Source: Afipia sp. OHSU_II-C1
Lineage (GTDB): Bacteria; Pseudomonadota; Alphaproteobacteria; Rhizobiales; Xanthobacteraceae
Direction: 5' to 3'
NCBI RefSeq assembly: GCF_000497575.1
Contig: NZ_APJI01000026.1
Span: 1-64,000 of the forward strand
DNA length: 64,000 bases
Under the pieces are notes generated by a model. The model saw only the letters and a list, made by a program, of their open reading frames with translations. It was not told where the DNA came from and searched no databases. Of the stretch, positions 18,027 to 25,054 are shown one piece after another. How positions within the stretch are numbered: the first letter of the stretch is position 1; each line of letters begins with the position of its first letter. A program made the translations under genes and the position numbers.

Positions 18027-18049
18027 GCCCGCCAACGGCGGGCTTTTTT
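18027..18049 (+). terminator. Rho-independent terminator after MHS symporter
   Basis: A perfect 7-bp GC stem, GCCCGCC (18027-18033) and GGCGGGC (18037-18043), with loop AAC, is followed by six T residues. It separates module A from the HutC-type regulator gene of module B. Confidence 0.9.
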
Positions 18050-18138
18050 GCGTCCGGATCAAAGCGTTGGCTCGCGGCCGCCACATCAGATTCGCATGAT
18101 CCGTTGGCGCTTTAGAAGATCTCGAAACTCGCCTCGCC

Positions 18139-18166
18139 TTATTTATAGGACTACTCTATAATAGAG
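18139..18166. promoter_or_regulatory. Operator region of the HutC-type GntR gene
   Basis: TTATTTATAG (18139-18148) matches the yTAT-NN-ATAG core seen at 22.0, 22.1 and 25.0 kb, and CTCTAT-a-ATAGAG (18154-18166) is a perfect palindrome directly next to the ATG at 18169. Such a position over the start region is typical of an autorepressed regulator. Confidence 0.55.
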
Positions 18167-18168
18167 AG

Positions 18169-18909
18169 ATGAATAAGCTCTCCGTCATTTTCGACCGCAG
18201 CCGGATGCCTCTGTACTTGCAGCTGGCATCGGTAATGCGGCAGCGCATTGAAGCGGGCCGCTGGCAGAACGGGGACAAGATCTCGACGATCGAAGAACTC
18301 GAAGCCGAATTCGGCGTTGCTAAGATCACCATCAGCAAGGCCATCGAGATTCTTCGCGAAGAAAAAATGCTCGATTCCCGGCAAGGTCTCGGCACCTTTG
18401 TATCTTACGTGCCGAAGGAACGGCACTGGCTGAACATCGCCAATGACCTCGACGGCCTTATCAGCTCGATCAAGGACAATCGCGTCGAGATCGTCCATAT
18501 CGAGGAAAAAGTTGCCAGCCCTCCCCTCGGCGAGAGCGAAGGTGTCCCCGCGCATAGATATGCGCTGCTGAGAAGCGTGCAGTACAACGGGGATGAGCCG
18601 TTCTCGGTCGTCAACCTGCACCTGTCGCAGGAGATATTCGCACGCGAACGGAAACAGTTCACGCGGTTACCGGCCCTGCCGCGCATCATGGAGATGAAGG
18701 ATATCTCGATCAGTCACGCCTATCAGACGGTGACGATCGGCATAGCGAATCCCGAGGTCGCCGACCTACTCAAGATCGGACTTGGCGAGCCCACCGCCGA
18801 CTGCAGGATCGTTCTTCTGGACGACCGGAATGTTGCGATCTATGTCGCGGATTTTCATTACCACCGGAATTGTTTCGCGCTTCGGCGCGATCTGATGAAT
18901 CGCAGCTAA
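18169..18909 (+). CDS. GntR family regulator, HutC/UTRA type
   Basis: A 246-residue regulator. The winged helix-turn-helix is at about 13-78 (MPLYLQLASVMRQRIEAGRW, then VAKITISKAIEILREE and LGTFVSYV), and a UTRA ligand domain follows at about 95-240 with PFSVVNLHLSQEIF near 145 and the late NVAIYVADFHYHRNCF. HutC-type proteins usually repress catabolic genes until a pathway metabolite binds UTRA. CTAT-NN-ATAG palindromes upstream of this gene and of the transcription units at 20-25 kb suggest a regulon covering module B. The ligand is unknown. Confidence 0.92.
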   Translation: MNKLSVIFDRSRMPLYLQLASVMRQRIEAGRWQNGDKISTIEELEAEFGVAKITISKAIEILREEKMLDSRQGLGTFVSYVPKERHWLNIANDLDGLISSIKDNRVEIVHIEEKVASPPLGESEGVPAHRYALLRSVQYNGDEPFSVVNLHLSQEIFARERKQFTRLPALPRIMEMKDISISHAYQTVTIGIANPEVADLLKIGLGEPTADCRIVLLDDRNVAIYVADFHYHRNCFALRRDLMNRS

Positions 18910-18938
18910 CCAAACGCTCCGGCGAAGCCCCCGCCCCG

Positions 18939-18966
18939 AAAAAAATCCTGGGGCCGAAACCCCAGG
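18939..18966 (-). terminator. Terminator of the Rieske oxygenase operon
   Basis: CCTGGGG (18947-18953) pairs with CCCCAGG (18960-18966) across a 6-base loop. On the minus strand the stem is followed by A and then a run of seven T, a standard intrinsic terminator for the minus-strand operon ending at 19036. Confidence 0.85.
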
Positions 18967-18984
18967 CAGTACAGAGGAAGTGTC

Positions 18985-19013
18985 CGCGCGCCAGAGATCA
19001 TCTTTGGCGCGCG
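18985..19013. terminator. Strong hairpin between convergent genes
   Basis: A 13-bp stem with one G-U pair (arms 18985-18997 and 19001-19013, 3-base loop) lies between the convergent regulator and Rieske genes. It lacks a T tract; it may back up the adjacent terminator. Confidence 0.5.
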
Positions 19014-19035
19014 CGATTGTGTATGGATCGTCAGC

Positions 19036-20067
19036 TCACCCGGCAGACTCCAGTTCCGCGATAATAAGTTTATCGACCATCCGGCGCATCTTCATCGGCG
19101 CCGCGTCGATTCCCAGAATGATGCGCTTGTAGTTCGGGTCGCGCTCTTCCTCGAGCTGGATTCGCTCCAGGATGACCTTGTCTTCCTTGAACGCCATATC
19201 GAGATCGGCGGTCAGCGAGGCGTCCATGTTGTGCTCGTTGGTGCGGAAATTACGGACATGGAACCAGTGCTGAAGCACCGTTCGTTCATCGACCGGCGTC
19301 AGAACGTGGCAGGCGAACATCCGAACGCCCTTATCTCTGTCCTCCGTATCGGGAATCGAACCGGCAGGGCACGATCCCATGTCGATCGCGAAGTAGCACG
19401 GCGTCGAGTAATTGTAGTAGTGCCAGCGATCGACTGACCCGGTGAGCTTGCCGTACTTCGAGAAAAGCGGTATCGCCGGCCCGTTGCGGATCCATCGCCA
19501 CACGGTGATTTCGTTGTTGCGGTATTCGTTGTTCACCGGAACGGTGGCACCGGCCGGAGTGCCAAGAGTTGTTGTGTGAACGAACGTGACGTGCGCCGGA
19601 TCAAGCAGGTTGTCGCAAAGGCTGAGATAGTTGCACTCGATCCGCAGCGTGTCGCCCTGCACGGCGTGCCAGCCTTCGGCCTCATACTGCGGCAGATGAA
19701 ACATCTTGCTGAGATCGGCTTTCTTCGGATCGCCCATCCAAAGCCACACCAGCCCGTACTTGATCTGAAGCGGATATGAGCGGACCAGCGCGTTGCCCGG
19801 AATCACATCCTGCCCCGGAATGAGGACGCATTTTCCGCTGCAGTCGAATGTCATGCCGTGATAGCCGCATTCGATGTTGTCACCCTTCAATTTGCCCAGC
19901 GACAAAGGGGCAAGACGATGCGGACACGCATCCTGAAGAGCTGCGATGCTTCCGTCCTCCAGACGATAGATGACGATGGGTTCTTCGAGCACCACGTGCC
20001 GAGTCAACTCCCGGCCAACACGATCAGCCCACACCACCGGGTACCATGCATTGGTAACGTATTTCAT
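19036..20067 (-). CDS. Rieske non-heme iron oxygenase, VanA-like
   Basis: A 343-residue oxygenase component. The N-terminal Rieske domain has C48-x-H50 (CPH) and C67-x2-H70 (CGYH). The catalytic domain has the mononuclear iron motif with D152, H159 and H164 in DNLLDPAHVTFVH, and a conserved Asp-containing helix near 290-305. It resembles vanillate O-demethylase oxygenases, which remove O- or N-methyl groups or hydroxylate small rings. It needs an electron donor; the ferredoxin and reductase at 23.4-25.0 kb are the obvious local partners. It is third in the minus-strand unit DUF1116-SDR-oxygenase, 39 bp after the SDR. Confidence 0.92.
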   Translation of the reverse strand: MKYVTNAWYPVVWADRVGRELTRHVVLEEPIVIYRLEDGSIAALQDACPHRLAPLSLGKLKGDNIECGYHGMTFDCSGKCVLIPGQDVIPGNALVRSYPLQIKYGLVWLWMGDPKKADLSKMFHLPQYEAEGWHAVQGDTLRIECNYLSLCDNLLDPAHVTFVHTTTLGTPAGATVPVNNEYRNNEITVWRWIRNGPAIPLFSKYGKLTGSVDRWHYYNYSTPCYFAIDMGSCPAGSIPDTEDRDKGVRMFACHVLTPVDERTVLQHWFHVRNFRTNEHNMDASLTADLDMAFKEDKVILERIQLEEERDPNYKRIILGIDAAPMKMRRMVDKLIIAELESAG

Positions 20068-20106
20068 TTTGTTGCTTCCCTTCGACAGTCAAGAATTACG
20101 CAGCCG

Positions 20107-20862
20107 TCAGTGGTAGTAAGCGCCGCCATCGACGACCAACGTCTGGCCGGTGATGAAGGCCGCGTGCGGGCCCGCAAAGAAAGCGACAGCGCCGACGACG
20201 TCGCCAGCCAGCATGTCCCGCTTTAGCGCTCTGTTACGCACGGAAAATCCCGATACCGTGTTCGCCAACTCGTGGTTGTTTTGAACCCCATCGCTCAACG
20301 TGAATCCTGGAGCGACGCTGTTGACGAGAACGCCATGTTCGCCAAGTTCTGTCGCGAGCGTCCGCGTCATGGACACGATCGCGCCTTTTGAAGCGACGTA
20401 GTGCAGCATGCCCGGATTTCCCTTGAAGGCGACACCGGACGAGATGTTGATAATGCGCCCGGAGCCCTGCTTCTTGAATGCCGGCAGTACGGCCCTGCAG
20501 CACAGAAACTGCCCGATAACATTGACGTTCAGCATCTTTTGCCAGTCATCGACAGTGAGTTGTTCGAATGGCTTAAGAGATAATGTCGAATAGATCGCCG
20601 CGTTGTTCACAAGGACATCGATGTGGCCGAACCTGTCGATGGCCGCCGAGGCCATGAGTCCGGTGTCCTTCTCGCTGGAAACGTCCGCATCGACATGATG
20701 GGCTTCATATCCACTCTGGCGCAGCTTCTCGGCGGCAGCCGCTGCTCCCTTAAGATCCGCAATCATGATCGATGCACCTTGCTTCGCGAGCGCCTCACAT
20801 ATCGCATAACCGATACCCATCGCACCGCCAGTGACGACAGCCACCTTTCCCGTCAGGTCCAT
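20107..20862 (-). CDS. Short-chain dehydrogenase/reductase
   Basis: A 251-residue classical SDR. The cofactor motif TGGAMGIG is at 11-18, NNA at 86-88, and the catalytic residues are S141 or S142, Y155 and K159 (YVASK). D36 at the end of strand 2 suggests NAD(H) preference. The C-terminal VDGG motif is present. It starts 2 bp after the DUF1116 stop, so the two are tightly linked. It probably oxidises an alcohol made by the oxygenase, or reduces a carbonyl intermediate; the substrate is not readable. Confidence 0.93.
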   Translation of the reverse strand: MDLTGKVAVVTGGAMGIGYAICEALAKQGASIMIADLKGAAAAAEKLRQSGYEAHHVDADVSSEKDTGLMASAAIDRFGHIDVLVNNAAIYSTLSLKPFEQLTVDDWQKMLNVNVIGQFLCCRAVLPAFKKQGSGRIINISSGVAFKGNPGMLHYVASKGAIVSMTRTLATELGEHGVLVNSVAPGFTLSDGVQNNHELANTVSGFSVRNRALKRDMLAGDVVGAVAFFAGPHAAFITGQTLVVDGGAYYH

Positions 20863-20864
20863 TC

Positions 20865-21929
20865 CTAGCCTCCAATTCCAAAGAGTGAGCGCTGCACGAT
20901 GTAGAACCCCCTTCCGATCGGGGCGGCAGCGCCCCTTTCGTCAAGAATCGCAAGGTTGATGATTGGCGTAACACCTGTCGCGCGAACGGCATCTGTATCG
21001 ATGACGCCCCGGTCGCGATGAATGATTGCGCACCCGCGCGACTGCGCATCCAGCGGAAGCAGATGCGCCCACTCCGACGTAAGCGCCGACGCATGGCTCA
21101 GTGCCTGCCCGCCGAATCCGCAAACATCGACAAGCGCGCTGTCGCCGATGGCACCGAGCGGGGGCGCGGCGTGCTGCGGATCGAAACGAATTCCCGTTGG
21201 TGGCGTAGATGGTACAGTGGCCCAATGTGTTTCGCCGCGCCGGCGTAAACCGAATTCAATACCGTTGCCGCCGATGGCCACGACTTCGCTTGCCGAGGTA
21301 TGCAATTTCCAGGCGGCCCATGCCATCCAGATACCCAAGACGAATCCCGGATTTGCCCTGATGTCGGCCACCAACCCCGCCGGCATCTTACTCAAGAGTT
21401 CGAGGAAACGTTCATTTCCTGCACGGGTGATGGCGTGGCAGTCATCGCCCTCGCGCAGCGCCTGCCGCATCATCGATTCAACGTCCGGGAGAATGGAAAG
21501 CTGCGGATTGATCGTGCGAGCCGCTTCCGCGATCCAATCACGCGCACGCACACCGCAGAGCGGGTCTGCGGAACCAAAACGCAGCGCTGGCGGTGGCCCC
21601 TCAGAGACAGGTGAATGGAAGACGCTATCGCTGTCCCCGACCTCGAAGCACCACATCGACGGAGCAACAACCATCGCAAGCGGAACAGCAACGCCGTGGT
21701 CCTGCGCTGGCTTGAGCGGAAGCGAACCCACCTCAAGCATCGCGCGCGCAGTCGGGGCATCTTTGGCAAAGCCGCCGATCACGGCGGCTTGCTCCGCCGC
21801 AGCCATGACGGCTCCGGGGGGAGTACCTTTGTAAGGCGGTCCGGCATGGAGCAAGATGCGCTCAGGCAGATTCACCCTGGCTTCACTCAACCGAACGAGA
21901 CGACGAAGATGCGCAACCTTCAAATCCAT
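20865..21929 (-). CDS. DUF1116 (AllG/YlbE-like) protein
   Basis: A 354-residue protein that I recognise as DUF1116 from its linked motifs: ILLHAGPP near 26, QDHGVAVPLAMVVAPSM near 76, ALREGDDCHAITRAGNERFLELL near 156, NPGFVLGIWMAWAAWK near 188, and AIGDSALVDVCGFGGQA near 262. E. coli AllG (YlbE) of this family, with AllF (FdrA) and AllH, forms oxamate carbamoyltransferase, which takes oxalurate to oxamate and carbamoyl phosphate. No FdrA homologue is visible here, and the AllH-like gene is at the far left edge. The protein is somewhat shorter than the usual 400 or more residues. It heads the operon DUF1116-SDR-Rieske oxygenase, an unusual partnership. The enzymatic role here is unknown. Confidence 0.75.
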   Translation of the reverse strand: MDLKVAHLRRLVRLSEARVNLPERILLHAGPPYKGTPPGAVMAAAEQAAVIGGFAKDAPTARAMLEVGSLPLKPAQDHGVAVPLAMVVAPSMWCFEVGDSDSVFHSPVSEGPPPALRFGSADPLCGVRARDWIAEAARTINPQLSILPDVESMMRQALREGDDCHAITRAGNERFLELLSKMPAGLVADIRANPGFVLGIWMAWAAWKLHTSASEVVAIGGNGIEFGLRRRGETHWATVPSTPPTGIRFDPQHAAPPLGAIGDSALVDVCGFGGQALSHASALTSEWAHLLPLDAQSRGCAIIHRDRGVIDTDAVRATGVTPIINLAILDERGAAAPIGRGFYIVQRSLFGIGG

Positions 21930-22005
21930 TCCGCAATCACCTGACGCGCAGGGAGCCGTTCCCTGTGACGTGGATTTTCAGCGCCTCTGAGGCGCTCACG
22001 AATTA

Positions 22006-22027
22006 ATCATCCTATTTATAGCATGAT
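22006..22027. promoter_or_regulatory. CTAT-NN-ATAG operator facing the DUF1116 operon
   Basis: A 22-bp inverted repeat with 10-bp arms ATCATCCTAT and ATAGCATGAT, one mismatch, around a TT centre at 22016.5. It lies 77 bp upstream of the DUF1116 start and is a probable site for the UTRA regulator at 18.2 kb. Confidence 0.7.
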
Positions 22028-22112
22028 AGAGATACACAGCAAGCGTACAAAGCAAGATTTTCGTGCAGATTGCTCCGATAAATAGCACGTATCGATCACA
22101 TTTGTGGCTTTG

Positions 22113-22132
22113 TCATCCTATTAATAGGGTGA
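22113..22132. promoter_or_regulatory. CTAT-NN-ATAG operator facing the binding-protein gene
   Basis: Arms TCATCCTATT and AATAGGGTGA, one mismatch, centred at 22122.5. The left half TCATCCTATT-like sequence is the same as in the 22.0-kb site. The site is 58 bp before the ATG of the plus-strand binding-protein gene; the two sites are 106 bp apart centre to centre. Confidence 0.7.
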
Positions 22133-22190
22133 TAGTGTGACTCGGCACGCGAGCAGGCGGGCGGGTGAAAACCGGAGGGAGGAACATTCG

Positions 22191-23342
22191 ATGAAGACGT
22201 CTTGGTCCAGAATATTGCTAGCGATCCTGTCAACCAGCGTCGGGACAGGCGCGATAGCTCAGGAAACCATCAAGCTCGGCGTCAATCAGCCCCTGACAGG
22301 CGTGGTCGCCGCGTCAGGGAATTTCGTCACCAATGGCGCGAAGATCGCAGCGGACGACATAAATGCAAAAGGGGGCGTGCTTGGAAAAAAAATCCAGCTG
22401 ATCATCGAAGACAATAAGAGCAATCCCACCGAAGCCGCGAACGTCGCGGAGAAGCTGATCACGCGAGACAAGGTGCCTGCGATGATGGGCGCGTGGAGCT
22501 CGACCTATACACTCGCAGTCATGCCGAAGCTGATGGAATACAAGGTTCCTATGCTGGTCGAGACCTCCAGCGCCGACAAGATCACGACCATGGGCAACCC
22601 CTATGTGTTCCGGATCAGCCCGACCAACAGCATGGAAGCAAAGAGCTTCACCCGCTTCGTCGAACCGCTGAAGATCAAGAAGGTCGATTTCCTTGTCGTC
22701 AACAATGACTGGGGACTCGGTGCAGCCGCGGAATTCGGAAAGATGCTCAAGGAAAAGGGCATCACGGTCAACAAGACACTTCATATGGACGCCGCGGCGC
22801 AAGACATGTCTTCGCAGCTTTCGACCATCAAGAGCACGGACAGCGATACGCTCTTCACGACGTCCGGCCCGGAACAGATGACGCTGGTGATGAAGCAGGC
22901 GCAAGCCCTCGGTATCAAGCGACAGATCATCACGACCGGTGGAACCGTACCGGACCAGTTGATTGCTCAAGCCGGCTCGGCGGCGAACAATTCGCTGCAT
23001 GACGCGATGTTTGCACCGTGGTTTCCGGAAACATCGGCCGACCCGGCAGCCGCTAGGTCCTTCATCGCGGCGTGGGAAAAGACCGGCCTTCCGTTTGCCG
23101 GACTGCCGGAGGGCGCGCGCGGCTATGACGGCATCCAGGTGCTTGCCGCAGCCATTAAGAAAGCCGGTGTCGCCGAACCAGAGAAGATCCGTGCGGCCCT
23201 TTGGCAGGTCGATTATCCCGGCCTGACCGGCCGCATCGTCTTTGAGAAGGTTGGCCCGGCAGGTTCAGAAAGTGGGCAGAGCCCGGCGACGACCCACCTC
23301 GTGAAGATCGACGATGGAAAGGTCGTTCTTGTCAGCAAATAA
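22191..23342 (+). CDS. Branched-chain-type ABC substrate-binding protein (orphan)
   Basis: A 383-residue Peripla_BP_6 protein. The signal peptide MKTSWSRILLAILSTSVG continues to a cleavage site after TGAIA at about 23. The mature start is ETIKLGVNQPLTGVVAASG, then GAKIAADDINAKGGVLGKKI. ATG 22191 is chosen because GGAGGGAGGAAC sits just upstream; an in-frame earlier start at 22137 would lie in the operator. No permease or ATPase is adjacent, so it may use the membrane components at 5.2-8.6 kb or unlinked ones. It is controlled by an operator at 22113-22132 and so probably delivers the module B substrate. Confidence 0.9.
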   Translation: MKTSWSRILLAILSTSVGTGAIAQETIKLGVNQPLTGVVAASGNFVTNGAKIAADDINAKGGVLGKKIQLIIEDNKSNPTEAANVAEKLITRDKVPAMMGAWSSTYTLAVMPKLMEYKVPMLVETSSADKITTMGNPYVFRISPTNSMEAKSFTRFVEPLKIKKVDFLVVNNDWGLGAAAEFGKMLKEKGITVNKTLHMDAAAQDMSSQLSTIKSTDSDTLFTTSGPEQMTLVMKQAQALGIKRQIITTGGTVPDQLIAQAGSAANNSLHDAMFAPWFPETSADPAAARSFIAAWEKTGLPFAGLPEGARGYDGIQVLAAAIKKAGVAEPEKIRAALWQVDYPGLTGRIVFEKVGPAGSESGQSPATTHLVKIDDGKVVLVSK

Positions 23343-23404
23343 CTGGCAAGGATCGGCGGCGGGTTGGAAACCGTCGCCGCTTTCCATTTTGCTTGCAGCA
23401 GAAA

Positions 23405-24652
23405 CTAGGCTTGAGCGGTCCGAAGTTTCGCGAGATTGAATGCTGTGTCACCAGCCTGCTGCGCGGTGGGGGAAATCTGCCGCCCGATCAGGTCCCGCGC
23501 GATCATGTGATCCCTTGCAGCGTTGATCGAATCGACTGCCACAAGACGTGTTTCACGAAAATGATAGATCGAAAACGAATGGCTCTCCATGTCTCCGCGC
23601 AGAACATGAGTGTCTGCTCCGCGCGACAAGCCGGCAATTTGTAGCTTCATATCATACTGGTCCGACCAGAACCACGGCGCTCCCAGACTGGGCTTGTCGA
23701 CGCCGAGAAGTGCATGTGCTGCCGACCGGCCCTGCTCGACCGCGTTCTGAACCGACTCCAGCCGAAGCATGGTACCGTCAGACAGTCGGCGAACCGTGCA
23801 ATCTCCTGCGGCGACGATATTCGGAACTGAGGTGCGACCGCATGCGTCCACAATGATTCCTGCTTCGCATGCGATCCCGGCATCCCGCGCCAGTTGATCA
23901 TTGGCCGTCACGCCAATTCCTACAACCACCAGCCCAGCGACAATGCTATGTCCGTCAACGAACTCCACCTCGGCAACATGGTTCGACGTTTTTCGAATTT
24001 CAGCGATCCGTGCACCAAAGATCAATGTTGTGCCGCGGTCAGCATGCAGCCTCGCGTACCAGTCGGACAAATCTTGGGACAAGACCCTTTCCAGCAGCCG
24101 CGGCGCCGCTTCGAGAATCGTGACCGCGATACCGAGTTTGCGCGCGCTTGCTGCGACCTCCAATCCGATGAACCCTCCCCCGACCACAACCAGAGGTAAT
24201 TCCCTCCGCACACAACTCCGAAGTCCCTGTGCAATCGCGTCTGAATCGGCGCGAGACCGCAGAGTGCAGACCAGATCGCCGGCGTCTCGCGCTTGGGGAA
24301 GCTGGCGCGGCGTTGCCCCTGTGGCGAGAACGAGGCCGGTATAGGTCAACGCACGCCCATCATGCAGCAGGACGGATTGCGACCTCACATCGATCGCTGA
24401 CACTGATGCGCTGGTCCAAAGATCAATCTGTTTCCGCTCCAGCACAGAATGGTCGCGCAACGCGAGCTGATCAGCATCCAGATTGTCCGTCAGCCACGCC
24501 TTCGAAAGCGGAGGCCGTTGATAAGGAGCGTACGGTTCAGCGCCAAGCAACGTTATCCGGCCTTCAAACGCTTCGCTGCGCAGCGTCTCGGCGGCCTGCA
24601 GGCCGGCCTGCCCCGCACCAATGATAACGATGTGGGAATCCGCACCGGTCAT
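23405..24652 (-). CDS. FAD-dependent ferredoxin reductase
   Basis: A 415-residue NAD(P)H-dependent reductase of the putidaredoxin reductase/rhodocoxin reductase group. The FAD motif GAGQAG is at 12-17, the NAD motif VVVGGGFIGLEVA is near 155-167, LVLATGA is near 107, and the second FAD motif VPNIVAAGDC is near 288. A C-terminal reductase domain follows. It passes electrons to the ferredoxin encoded directly upstream, whose stop overlaps its start as ATGA (24649-24652). The likely acceptor is the Rieske oxygenase at 19-20 kb, since no P450 is nearby. Confidence 0.93.
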   Translation of the reverse strand: MTGADSHIVIIGAGQAGLQAAETLRSEAFEGRITLLGAEPYAPYQRPPLSKAWLTDNLDADQLALRDHSVLERKQIDLWTSASVSAIDVRSQSVLLHDGRALTYTGLVLATGATPRQLPQARDAGDLVCTLRSRADSDAIAQGLRSCVRRELPLVVVGGGFIGLEVAASARKLGIAVTILEAAPRLLERVLSQDLSDWYARLHADRGTTLIFGARIAEIRKTSNHVAEVEFVDGHSIVAGLVVVGIGVTANDQLARDAGIACEAGIIVDACGRTSVPNIVAAGDCTVRRLSDGTMLRLESVQNAVEQGRSAAHALLGVDKPSLGAPWFWSDQYDMKLQIAGLSRGADTHVLRGDMESHSFSIYHFRETRLVAVDSINAARDHMIARDLIGRQISPTAQQAGDTAFNLAKLRTAQA

Positions 24653-24972
24653 GTCTGACGCTCGGGAATGGTGACGATGAGTCCATCAAGCTCGGCAGCA
24701 GACTTGATCTGGCACGACAGCCTGCTGCTGGGACGCCGCTCAGCTTTCACTTCATCCAGGAGCTCGAGTTCATCGTCGCCGGGCGGCGGCAGTTCCGCGA
24801 AGCGCTCCGGCTGGACGTAGACATGGCAGGTGGCGCAAACACAGGAACCGCCACACTCTGCTACGATCCCGTCGATGCCGTTCTTCACTGCGGCCTGCAT
24901 CAGGCTCCAACCCTCCGGCACATCAAGTTCAAACGAGGCTCCGGAGGGCTGAACGATGACAATCTGGACCAT
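24649..24972 (-). CDS. [2Fe-2S] ferredoxin, putidaredoxin/adrenodoxin type
   Basis: A 107-residue ferredoxin with ligands C40, C46, C49 (C-x5-C-x2-C, with an extra C44 between) and C87 in LSCQI. The spacing is that of putidaredoxin-type proteins. It is the first gene of a two-gene unit with the reductase. The start lies 23 bp from the CTATAGATAG operator at 24995, so it is expected to be induced with the rest of module B. Confidence 0.93.
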   Translation of the reverse strand: MVQIVIVQPSGASFELDVPEGWSLMQAAVKNGIDGIVAECGGSCVCATCHVYVQPERFAELPPPGDDELELLDEVKAERRPSSRLSCQIKSAAELDGLIVTIPERQT

Positions 24973-24994
24973 ATCTCTCTATCTCATTGTTGTC

Positions 24995-25004
24995 CTATAG
25001 ATAG
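24995..25004. promoter_or_regulatory. CTAT-NN-ATAG operator between ferredoxin and CoxL genes
   Basis: CTAT-AG-ATAG (24995-25004) sits in the 82-bp divergent gap between the ferredoxin gene and the plus-strand molybdenum hydroxylase. On the right the flank AATGAT repeats the outer arm of the 22.0-kb site (read in the opposite direction ATCATT); the left flank has diverged. One site may serve both genes. Confidence 0.6.
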
Positions 25005-25054
25005 AATGATATAAAGCAACCGAGCCTGTTGCAAGCGGCGAGATCGGAGGGGCG

